Assembly: GCA_028679325.1 (NCBI GenBank)
Contig: JAJRBS010000184.1
Location: forward strand, 1 to 5,005
DNA length: 5,005 bases
Reading direction: 5' to 3'
DNA from: Methanoregulaceae archaeon
Lineage (GTDB): Archaea > Halobacteriota > Methanomicrobia > Methanomicrobiales > Methanospirillaceae
In this document: positions 1-5,005 of the stretch, one piece after another
How the letters are laid out: each line of letters opens with the position of its first letter
Position numbering within the stretch: the stretch's first letter is position 1
Notes under the pieces: model-generated
Told to the model about the DNA's origin: nothing
Databases searched by the model: none
What the model saw: only the letters and a program-made list of their open reading frames with translations
Made by a program: the position numbers and the translations under genes

Positions 1-69
1 TGACGGATCCTCCGGTTCCGGGTAGACCGGGAGAAGGGGGCGGACGGCGTAGAACGGGCGGTGGTCCAT
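1..69 (-). CDS. 5' end of a divergent gene, partial, unknown function
   Basis: An open frame on the minus strand starts at an ATG (69-67) and runs 23 codons off the left edge, reading MDHRPFYAVRPLLPVYPEPE and on. Most third codon positions are G or C, as expected for a coding region in this genome. The frame stays open upstream to a TGA at 154-156, so a second in-frame ATG at 111-109 (adding MVTPGKLSETKGSP) is an alternative start. I prefer 69 because an AAAGGA motif lies shortly before it and an AT-rich AAATTATC lies about 25 bases upstream, where a TATA box would sit. The product is not recognised; only a proline-rich N-terminus without a signal peptide is visible. It is divergent from the exported protein at 230. 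Confidence 0.4.
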   Translation of the reverse strand, partial: MDHRPFYAVRPLLPVYPEPEDPS

Positions 70-187
70 GGGAGATCCTTTCGTCTCTGATAATTTCCCC
101 GGTGTCACCATGAATATGCCCCTGATTCCACTCCCCGTAGTCGCTGGAAGCGTTCAGCTATCTCCCCCGGGTGCTGCGGCTGACGTC

Positions 188-209
188 GATCCCAAAAATT
201 GATGGGATC
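188..209 (+). promoter_or_regulatory. Possible promoter element with inverted repeat before the exported-protein gene
   Basis: GATCCC (188-193) and GGGATC (204-209) form a 6-bp inverted repeat around the AT-rich spacer AAAAATTGAT. The AAAAATT (194-200) is the best TATA-like stretch before the ATG at 230 and would put transcription start around 220-226. That would leave almost no leader, which fits the absence of a clear Shine-Dalgarno sequence there. The repeat could be a small hairpin or a regulator site over the TATA element. The rest of 70-229 shows nothing else convincing. Confidence 0.25.
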
Positions 210-229
210 CAACATGCAACAGACGGCAT

Positions 230-1855
230 ATGAAGAACCCTCGAGCATACGCAATCCTCTTTCTCCTCGTTCTCGGAGTGTTCGGGGTGGTGGCGATCAC
301 CCCTGTCGCAGCCGATGCGGTGATGACCATCTCCGAGTTCCAGATAAGCACAGATCCTGCAGAACAGAGTGAGCCGGACATTGACGATCTCCATATCGTC
401 TGGCAGGATAACCGAAACGGGAACTGGGATATCTACCTGTATACATTGATGAGTACGCAAGCCCCCGAGACCCGGATAACCACCAACACCTCAGACCAGC
501 AGTATCCGGCCATTTCTGGCAATCACATCGTCTGGCAGGACAACCGGAACGGGAACTGGGACATCTACCTGTATGACATAGGAACCCAGACTGAAACCCG
601 GATAACCACCAGCACCGCTAATGAGCAATATCCAGCGATTTCCGGTAATCGCATCGTATGGCAGGATGATCGGAATGTGGATCCGGACATCTACATGTTT
701 GACCTGAGCAACCAGACCGAAAAGTTGCTGTCCAGAAGTTGCTACCCGGGTTCATGTCCATCCCGATATCCGGCGATTTATGGGGACCATATTCTCTATC
801 AGAAGATGTGGGCTCCCATTTATACGTGGGAACCGTGTCTGTTCAAGGTTGATCCGGCAACCAGGAGTGAGACTCTCCTATCGGCATACTGTGATGACAT
901 CAATCCCGATATTGCCATTTATGAAAATCGTGTGGTCTGGACGGTTAATGAAGACCTCGGCAAAGGCTGGCATACGTTCATCTGGATTTATGACCTGAAC
1001 ACCGGATCGATGAAACGATTGACCAATGACTGGCAGGCAACGTATGATACGGGTCATCCGGATACACACGGCTACGCGCCTGCGTACGTCGTCTACTATA
1101 ACAACAGAAACACGTACTGGGCGGGCAATCATTATGTTAACAATGATGATATCTTCGTGAACAATCTGGACCTGGGAGTTGAAACCCAGGTAACGAACAA
1201 TACTTCAGATCAGCGAAAACCGGCAATTTACGATGGCCGCATCGTCTGGCAGGACTACCGGAACGGGAACTGGGACATTTATATGGCCATGCTTGGCTGG
1301 AGTACGACAGATACGCCTCCGACTCCCGAACCATCCGAAACTGGATCGCTCTATGTCGCCTCCTACCCCTCCGGTGCAACCATCCTCATCAACGGAACAG
1401 AACGAGGGCAGACGAATCAGGTCGTCAGTGGTGTTACCGCTGGTATGCATAACCTGACTCTTGTAAAGGACGGTTACCAGCCCTATACCACGATGGTTCG
1501 TATTCCGGCAAATGACGTGAAGGTTCTCCCCCCGATAACCCTCTCGAAGGGTGGGCCGTCGCCAGCTGGTACAGGGACTTTATACATCGCATCTTATCCG
1601 ACAAATGCGACTATTCTCATAAACGGCACGAGTTATGGAAAAACCAATCAGTTTGTGAGAAATGTACCGGCAGGAAACCAGAACCTGACGCTGACCAGGG
1701 ACGGTTATAAGCCGTACACAACGACGGTCACTGTTCCGGCAGGAGGTTTGAAGGTGCTGGCTCCCGTTACTCTCTCCCCCATCGAACAACCTCTTGGCTG
1801 TACCTGTCCCTGCCTCCTTGGTTGTCTCCCTGGCACCTGCATGTGCATTGCTTAA
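230..1855 (+). CDS. Exported seven-repeat beta-propeller protein with two PEGA domains and Cys-rich tail
   Basis: This 541-residue protein is probably a cell-surface or secreted binding/structural protein; no enzymatic motif is visible. Residues 1-30 form a signal peptide (KNPR, hydrophobic core 8-24, AxA-type cleavage near 28-30). Residues 50-355 hold seven TolB/PD40-like repeats whose 'IVW' strands start at 56, 100, 142, 188, 235, 287 and 338. Repeats 1, 2, 3 and 7 carry the WQDxRN...DIY signature; 4-6 are degenerate. Seven such strands suggest a seven-bladed propeller. A Thr/Pro linker (358-371) leads to two PEGA domains (372-439 and 449-516), about 65% identical by hand alignment. PEGA domains are usually surface-associated. 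The tail has six cysteines between 524 and 539. Nine NxS/T sequons (86, 161, 323, 324, 388, 408, 459, 465, 485) would allow archaeal N-glycosylation. There is no C-terminal membrane helix or PGF-type sorting signal. The ATG at 230 is chosen because the signal peptide begins there; no good ribosome binding site precedes it. Confidence 0.9.
   Translation: MKNPRAYAILFLLVLGVFGVVAITPVAADAVMTISEFQISTDPAEQSEPDIDDLHIVWQDNRNGNWDIYLYTLMSTQAPETRITTNTSDQQYPAISGNHIVWQDNRNGNWDIYLYDIGTQTETRITTSTANEQYPAISGNRIVWQDDRNVDPDIYMFDLSNQTEKLLSRSCYPGSCPSRYPAIYGDHILYQKMWAPIYTWEPCLFKVDPATRSETLLSAYCDDINPDIAIYENRVVWTVNEDLGKGWHTFIWIYDLNTGSMKRLTNDWQATYDTGHPDTHGYAPAYVVYYNNRNTYWAGNHYVNNDDIFVNNLDLGVETQVTNNTSDQRKPAIYDGRIVWQDYRNGNWDIYMAMLGWSTTDTPPTPEPSETGSLYVASYPSGATILINGTERGQTNQVVSGVTAGMHNLTLVKDGYQPYTTMVRIPANDVKVLPPITLSKGGPSPAGTGTLYIASYPTNATILINGTSYGKTNQFVRNVPAGNQNLTLTRDGYKPYTTTVTVPAGGLKVLAPVTLSPIEQPLGCTCPCLLGCLPGTCMCIA
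395..1282 (+). repeat. Near-identical DNA copies of the propeller core motif
   Basis: The segment coding the IVWQDNRNGNWDIYLY motif occurs at 395-442 and 527-574 with three mismatches in 48 bases, all silent. It recurs at 1241-1282 with two mismatches in 42 bases compared with the second copy. A diverged copy lies at 653-694. The copy in the last blade is closer at DNA level to the second blade than the blades between them are, so it is not a simple stepwise series of duplications. The repeat lies inside the exported-protein gene and encodes equivalent strands of different blades. Confidence 0.85.
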
Positions 1856-1856
1856 A

Positions 1857-1874
1857 TTATTTTTCCCTTTTTTT
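1857..1874 (+). terminator. T-tract terminator of the exported-protein gene
   Basis: Starting two bases after the stop codon, the plus strand has five Ts (1860-1864), CCC, then seven Ts (1868-1874), with no stable hairpin before it. Archaeal RNA polymerase terminates at such T-rich tracts, so this is the likely 3' end of the gene at 230-1855. Confidence 0.6.
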
Positions 1875-1907
1875 ACCCTGAAAATATCATTTTGTGGGAG
1901 AGTTTCG

Positions 1908-2111
1908 ATGGAACCCATGAAGCTCCTGAAACAGGCGGAAACCTGGCGGATTCATGCCGAAAGGGAGTATCACGGTAGGATATCGTTCGCAGCCATGACA
2001 GTCTCTTTATATCCCGGTGGCTGGATAACAATTTTTTTCACGAAGCACCAGAGGACATCGCAGGTCCTAAAAAAAGAGTGGCGATGTCGTCGGACGCTCG
2101 TTCTTATCTGA
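1908..2111 (+). CDS. Doubtful small open frame, 67 residues
   Basis: An ATG at 1908, preceded by GGGAG seven bases upstream, opens a 67-codon frame beginning MEPMKLLKQAETWRIHAERE. The first 40 or so residues have a plausible codon choice; the last 20 are very basic (HQRTSQVLKKEWRCRRT), run through the A-tract at 2069-2075 and overlap the converging oxidoreductase gene by eight bases. That second part overlaps the minus-strand terminator and looks like non-coding sequence read through. It could be a real small gene, the remnant of a longer gene whose 3' part is lost, or chance. The product is not recognised and no domain, signal peptide or membrane segment is apparent. Confidence 0.25.
   Translation: MEPMKLLKQAETWRIHAEREYHGRISFAAMTVSLYPGGWITIFFTKHQRTSQVLKKEWRCRRTLVLI
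2054..2088 (-). terminator. Terminator of the tandem oxidoreductase pair
   Basis: On the minus strand, seven Ts (2075-2069) lie about 30 bases after the stop codon of the oxidoreductase gene. They sit in the loop of an 8-bp perfect inverted repeat, GACATCGC (2054-2061) with GCGATGTC (2081-2088). The T-tract is the usual archaeal termination signal; the hairpin may add stability to the transcript end. A second run of seven Ts on the opposite strand (2032-2038) could terminate plus-strand transcription in this convergent gap. Confidence 0.45.
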
Positions 2112-3051
2112 CGTGCGGAAGGACATCCTTCCAGATAGCGAGACTTGCAGCTTCGTCCAGGGAGGGGGGCGTGATGTTCCCGATCGCTACATGATTATAC
2201 CCCATCCGCTTCATCTCCTCGATCTTGCTGATAAAGTCTTCTGCAGAATGGAAGATCGACAGAACCCCGCCCGAGAAAGCCTTCGCGACAGCGCCTCCGC
2301 TGATAGTACCGGCATCCTGCTGCAGGCTCTCGGGCCGGACAACGTGACCCGGGTCGTAGAGGTACGAGAAATGGCCGACGCGTTCCATGGCGTTCGGGTC
2401 CCTGCCCGCAGTCCTGGCGCCTGCCTCGAACGCCGGCAGGAGTTCCTCCTTAACGTATCGGGGATTGTTCGCAAGACTGATCAGGTGGTCGCCGAGGCGT
2501 CCCGCAAGGTCAGCTGCACGGGGTCCAATCGCGCTGACGTACACGGGGACCTTCTCCCTCGGCCTGGTCAGCAGGATCGCGTCCCTGAGAGTGTAGAACT
2601 TTCCAGACGAGGTGACGGGTGTGGCGCTCGTCCATAGCGTATTCATGACCATGAGCGCCTCTTCGAGCATTTCGAGCCGGGTATTATTCGAGGGCCATGC
2701 ACCGCTGTAGACCGCCATCTCGTTCGGCGGTTCTCCGGTACCCACACCGATCCCGACACGTCCCGGGTACATCGCCCCCATGGTGGCGAACGCCTGTGCA
2801 ACGATCGCCGGGTGGTAGCGCATGATGGGGGCGGTGACCCCCGTGATGAAGGGCACACTCCTGGTCGCCTGGAGCGCCGAACTCATGACCGTCCAGGCGA
2901 AGTTGCATTCAGTCGCCCCCGGCATCGCTATCAGGTGATCTTCGACCCATAACGAGTCAAATCCTATTCTTTCGGCTTCTATCGCCTGGCGTAAACACCC
3001 GGCCGGTGTCCAGGCATCAGTTATCGCGAAATAGCCAATTTTTGTCCTCAT
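2104..3051 (-). CDS. F420-dependent oxidoreductase, luciferase-like fold, Adf/Fgd subgroup (downstream copy)
   Basis: This 315-residue protein belongs to the luciferase-like TIM-barrel superfamily and resembles the F420-dependent secondary alcohol dehydrogenase Adf and glucose-6-phosphate dehydrogenase Fgd. Such enzymes are cytoplasmic and pass a hydride from an alcohol to F420. Visible landmarks are IGYFA (5-9), WVEDH with the family's catalytic His at 39, TGVTAP (70-75, where relatives have a non-prolyl cis peptide), RYHPAIVAQAFAT (78-90), YPGRVGIGVGTGE with the conserved Glu at 107, and a C-terminal GNITPPS loop like Adf's GNSSP. Recalling the family sequences, the active-site Trp after the His is Met43, the early Glu is Asp12, and the Lys that binds phosphate in Fgd is Asn196, so glucose 6-phosphate is an unlikely substrate. 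The frame extends 26 codons upstream, but the ATG at 3051 is the start: GAGGAGGGG precedes it and homology begins there. It lies 47 bases after its paralogue, probably co-transcribed. Confidence 0.9.
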   Translation of the reverse strand: MRTKIGYFAITDAWTPAGCLRQAIEAERIGFDSLWVEDHLIAMPGATECNFAWTVMSSALQATRSVPFITGVTAPIMRYHPAIVAQAFATMGAMYPGRVGIGVGTGEPPNEMAVYSGAWPSNNTRLEMLEEALMVMNTLWTSATPVTSSGKFYTLRDAILLTRPREKVPVYVSAIGPRAADLAGRLGDHLISLANNPRYVKEELLPAFEAGARTAGRDPNAMERVGHFSYLYDPGHVVRPESLQQDAGTISGGAVAKAFSGGVLSIFHSAEDFISKIEEMKRMGYNHVAIGNITPPSLDEAASLAIWKDVLPHVR

Positions 3052-3057
3052 TCTCTT

Positions 3058-3066
3058 CCCCTCCTC
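3058..3066 (-). promoter_or_regulatory. Ribosome binding site deciding the start of the downstream copy
   Basis: On the minus strand GAGGAGGGG ends six bases before the ATG at 3051. It is a strong Shine-Dalgarno sequence and rules out the longer frame starting at 3129, which would also run inside the end of the upstream gene. Its presence in the 47-base intergenic gap, with no TATA box in view, fits translation from a shared transcript. Confidence 0.7.
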
Positions 3067-3098
3067 ATCATCCCCTCTTGTTGGGTTGCCATTTCCTC

Positions 3099-4067
3099 TC
3101 ACTGGACGTGCGGAAGGACCTCCTTCCATATCTTCAGACCCGCAGCCTCGTCCAAGGATGGGCGGGTGCCTCTCACGATCCCCATTCTCTGGTCGGCGAT
3201 CGCGAGGTGATCATACCCCATCCGATTCATCTCCTCGATCTTCCTGATAAAATCTTCAGCACTGTGGAAGATCGAGATAAACCCGCTTGCAAAGGCCTTC
3301 GACATAGCGCCTCCACTGATGGTACCCGCATCCTGCTGGAGGTTTTCAGGGAGGACCACCTGATCCGGGTCGTAGACATAGGCGAAATGGCCAACGCGTT
3401 CCATGATTTTCGGATCCCTGCCAGCCTCCCTGGCGCCTGCCTCGAGGGCCGGGAAGAGCTCCCCCTTGATGTACTGCGGATTGTTCGCAAGGGTGATCAT
3501 ATGGTCACCGAGGCGTCCCGCAAGGTCAGCGGCACGGGGCCCGATCGCACTGACGTACACGGGGACCTTCTCCTTCGGCCTTGTCAGCAGGACCGCGTCC
3601 TTGAGCGTGTAGAACTTTCCAGCCGAGGTGACGGGTGTGGCGCTCGTCCAAAGCGTATTCATGACCATGAGCGCCTCTTCGAGCATTTCGAGCCGGGTAT
3701 TATTCGAGGGCCATGCACCGCCGTAGACCGCCATCTCGTTCGGCGGTTCGCCCGTACCCACGCCGAGTCCGACGCGTCCCGGGTACATCGCCCCCATGGT
3801 GGCGAAGGCCTGGGCAACGATGGCCGGGTTATAGCGCATGATGGGAGCGGTGACGCCCGTGATGAAGGGCACCTTTTTCGTCGCCTGGAGCGCCGAACTC
3901 ATGACCGTCCAGGCGAAGGAGCACTCCTTCCCACCCGGCATCGCTATCAGGTGATCTTCGACCCATAGCGAGTCAAATCCAATTCTTTCGGCTTCTATCG
4001 CCTGCCGTAGACACCCGGCGGGTGTCATCGCATCAGTAATGGCAAAATACCCGATTTTTACTCCCAT
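3099..4067 (-). CDS. F420-dependent oxidoreductase, luciferase-like fold, Adf/Fgd subgroup (upstream copy)
   Basis: This 322-residue protein is the tandem paralogue of the gene at 2104-3051, about 85% identical by hand alignment, and presumably transfers hydride between an alcohol or similar substrate and F420. It has the same landmarks: IGYFAITDA (5-13), EDH with His39, TGVTAP (70-75), RYNPAIVAQAFAT (78-90), GVGTGE with Glu107, and the same departures from Fgd and Adf (Met43, Asn196). It differs by seven extra residues near the C-terminus: residues 291-301 read ADQRMGIVRGT where the paralogue has GNIT, so a loop that lies beside the barrel end in relatives is longer. Differences cluster in the C-terminal third (from about residue 190), which suggests a shift in substrate or partner. 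The ATG at 4067 is preceded by GAGG at seven bases; the frame stays open 20 codons further but would use up the promoter. It is the first gene of the pair, directly behind a TATA box and palindrome. Confidence 0.9.
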   Translation of the reverse strand: MGVKIGYFAITDAMTPAGCLRQAIEAERIGFDSLWVEDHLIAMPGGKECSFAWTVMSSALQATKKVPFITGVTAPIMRYNPAIVAQAFATMGAMYPGRVGLGVGTGEPPNEMAVYGGAWPSNNTRLEMLEEALMVMNTLWTSATPVTSAGKFYTLKDAVLLTRPKEKVPVYVSAIGPRAADLAGRLGDHMITLANNPQYIKGELFPALEAGAREAGRDPKIMERVGHFAYVYDPDQVVLPENLQQDAGTISGGAMSKAFASGFISIFHSAEDFIRKIEEMNRMGYDHLAIADQRMGIVRGTRPSLDEAAGLKIWKEVLPHVQ

Positions 4068-4074
4068 GGTCCTG

Positions 4075-4118
4075 CCTCTTTTCGATAAACGGTCAGGGTC
4101 ACGTGACCATATAAAAGC
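4075..4118 (-). promoter_or_regulatory. Promoter and ribosome binding site of the oxidoreductase pair
   Basis: On the minus strand GCTTTTATATGG (4118-4107) contains a very good archaeal TATA box, TTTTATAT at 4116-4109. Transcription would begin about 25 bases downstream, near 4087, giving a leader of about 20 bases that includes GAGG (4078-4075) before the ATG at 4067. All distances fit an archaeal TBP/TFB promoter. Confidence 0.65.
4091..4108. promoter_or_regulatory. Perfect palindrome next to TATA box, candidate operator
   Basis: GGTCACGTGACC (4097-4108) is a perfect 12-bp palindrome. A further GGTCA half-site at 4091-4095 lies in direct orientation one base away. The palindrome touches the TATA box at 4109-4116 and lies between it and the expected start of transcription, where a bound dimeric regulator would block RNA polymerase. 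It is also about 120 bases upstream of the plus-strand gene, so one regulator could serve both directions. The regulator is not encoded in the visible sequence. Confidence 0.5.
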
Positions 4119-4167
4119 ATACACCATGAAATCTGAAAAAAACCTCCGTCCTTGCTGGATCGAACGG

Positions 4168-4199
4168 AAAAATAAAAAAAATTGAATAATCTTTTATCC
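4168..4199 (+). promoter_or_regulatory. AT-rich promoter region of the acetoacetate decarboxylase-like gene
   Basis: Two TATA-like candidates precede the ATG at 4229. AAAAATAAAAAAA (4168-4180), preceded by CGAACGG, would put the start of transcription near 4200-4205. CTTTTATCC (4191-4199) would put it near 4220, giving a very short leader. Only a weak GGA (4217-4219) precedes the start codon, which favours a short or leaderless message. The sequence does not decide between them. Confidence 0.4.
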
Positions 4200-4228
4200 G
4201 TTCAGCAGGAATAGTTGGACGATAACCC

Positions 4229-5005
4229 ATGTTTCGCCTGCAAAAAGACTCGACATATATGATGCCTGCCAACTTCGGGGGCTATATTTTCGATACGTCC
4301 TACAGAGCACGCCAGAAGGTGACGTCGCTGGTGTTTACCTTTGAGACCGAACGTGCAGAACTCGAACGCTACATCCCGGAAGAGCTCGAGCTCCGGGCAC
4401 CCGAAGTCCATGTAGCCTTCAACCAGTTGACCGAGATTAACTGGCTGGGCGGTGGCAAATACAACCTGGTTAACGTTGCCGTCCCTGCCCGGTTCAACGG
4501 AAAGAAAGATCACGTCGATGCTGCATACCCGCTTGTCATCTGGGAGAACAGGACTGACCCCATCCTCACCGGGAGGGAGCAGACCGGGATACCAAAGATC
4601 TTTGCCGATATCGAGGACCTGCATATCTACCAGCCTCATTTTGCCACGTCCGTCAGCTACGAGGGAAATACCTTCCTTTCGATGCAGTTCGAAGCAAAAG
4701 GTCCCTTGACTGGAAAAGAACTGGAACAGGCGAAAATCCAGTTCAGGCCGATGGATCTCCTTGGCTGGAGGTTTATTCCGAAGGTCGGTGCCCCGGGAGC
4801 AGACCTCTCGCAGTTTATCCACTTCCCCCAGTGGATGGAGGTGGAGAAAGCCTCTGCAGGGACGTGTACCGTCACCTGGACAGAGCTCTCCGTGATGCAG
4901 AATCCCCGGCAGCACCAGATCATCAAAGCCCTCGCCTCCCTCCCCGTGAAGAAAGTGACCCGGTCCGCCATGGTGGAGGGGGAAGTCATTCTTGACACCA
5001 CCCAG
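4229..5005 (+). CDS. Acetoacetate decarboxylase-like protein, 3' end outside the window
   Basis: The 259 visible codons match the acetoacetate decarboxylase superfamily, a soluble cytoplasmic fold in which a lysine forms a Schiff base with a beta-keto acid or other oxo-compound. Landmarks are the N-terminal strand VTSLVFTFETERAELERYIP (31-50), resembling the family's segment in which the substrate-pocket lid begins, GKYNLVNVAVPARF (76-89), YPLVIWENRTDPILTGRE (100-117) and TGIPKIFADI (119-128). GRE-x-x-G-x-PK is the family signature and Lys123 is the expected Schiff-base lysine. In the clostridial enzyme this lysine is followed by a second lysine that lowers its pKa; here it is Ile124. The glutamate of the 'YxE' motif aligns with Leu80. 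Both changes argue against simple acetoacetate decarboxylation and suggest a different reaction, such as the aldolase/dehydratase activity known from divergent members. The usual length is about 250-270 residues, so little should be missing. ATG 4229 is chosen as the first Met; Met11 and Met12 (4259, 4262) are alternatives. Confidence 0.85.
   Translation, partial: MFRLQKDSTYMMPANFGGYIFDTSYRARQKVTSLVFTFETERAELERYIPEELELRAPEVHVAFNQLTEINWLGGGKYNLVNVAVPARFNGKKDHVDAAYPLVIWENRTDPILTGREQTGIPKIFADIEDLHIYQPHFATSVSYEGNTFLSMQFEAKGPLTGKELEQAKIQFRPMDLLGWRFIPKVGAPGADLSQFIHFPQWMEVEKASAGTCTVTWTELSVMQNPRQHQIIKALASLPVKKVTRSAMVEGEVILDTTQ

Larger units (their letters stand above)
2104..4067 (-). repeat. Tandem gene duplication with a nearly identical core patch
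   Basis: The two oxidoreductase genes are direct repeats of about 950 bases. Within them 2591-2733 and 3607-3749 match over 143 bases with only three mismatches (at 2607, 2635 and 2706), whereas flanking parts show many silent changes. The 47-base spacer has no counterpart upstream of the other copy, so the duplicated unit is essentially the coding region. Confidence 0.8.

Noticed and set aside
110..202. A 30-codon plus-strand frame (MNMPLIPLPVVAGSVQ...) before the exported-protein gene
   Set aside because: It is short, has no clear ribosome binding site, no recognisable features, and overlaps the likely promoter of the next gene.
1794..1907. A plus-strand frame from a TTG with a hydrophobic stretch, which could be a frameshifted membrane anchor of the PEGA protein
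   Set aside because: The hydrophobic residues come largely from the T-tract terminator, and the annotated frame ends cleanly with an ordered cysteine pattern. No typical anchor or sorting motif is present.
3099..3129. An overlapping longer start (3129) for the downstream oxidoreductase
   Set aside because: The extra 26 residues are low in homology and would overlap the upstream gene; the strong ribosome binding site and family N-terminus mark 3051 as the start.
2113..3968. Long plus-strand open frames opposite both oxidoreductase genes
   Set aside because: They mirror each other only because the genes are duplicated. The minus-strand products have clear family motifs, good ribosome binding sites and a promoter; the plus-strand ones have none.
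4202..4915. Long minus-strand open frame opposite the decarboxylase-like gene
   Set aside because: The plus-strand product carries a recognisable family signature (GRE...PK); the opposite frame is a shadow of GC-rich codon use with no motif.

Overview
The window looks like archaeal DNA, most likely from a methanogen of the Methanomicrobiales. Four things suggest this: a secreted protein that joins 'IVWQDNRNGNWDIY' propeller repeats to two PEGA domains, two enzymes of the coenzyme F420-dependent luciferase-like fold, promoters that look like archaeal TATA boxes, and T-tract terminators without strong hairpins. The assignment is by recognition and not by database search. No tRNA, rRNA, CRISPR array, transposase or insertion sequence was seen.

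Left part (1-1874): the start of a divergent minus-strand gene runs off the left edge (1-69). A roughly 160-base intergenic stretch follows. Next is a 541-residue exported protein on the plus strand (230-1855) with a signal peptide, seven propeller-like repeats, two PEGA domains and a cysteine-rich C-terminal tail. A T-rich terminator follows it.

Middle (1856-4067): a 248-base convergent gap holds a doubtful small open frame and a minus-strand terminator. Then come two tandem minus-strand genes, 3099-4067 (upstream) and 2104-3051 (downstream). They encode about 85% identical F420-dependent oxidoreductases of the Adf/Fgd subgroup, are 47 bases apart and probably form one transcript.

Right part (4068-5005): a 161-base divergent promoter region carries a TATA box for the tandem pair. 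A perfect 12-bp palindrome directly abuts it and looks like an operator. On the other side an acetoacetate decarboxylase-like gene starts at 4229 on the plus strand and runs off the right edge.

The most interesting idea is a divergent module. An acetoacetate decarboxylase-fold enzyme could make or process a ketone, and F420-dependent alcohol dehydrogenase-like enzymes could interconvert it with a secondary alcohol, as acetoacetate, acetone and 2-propanol are linked in known enzymes. Several key residues are changed in both families, so the true substrate may be a different oxo-compound. This is inference from context and motifs.
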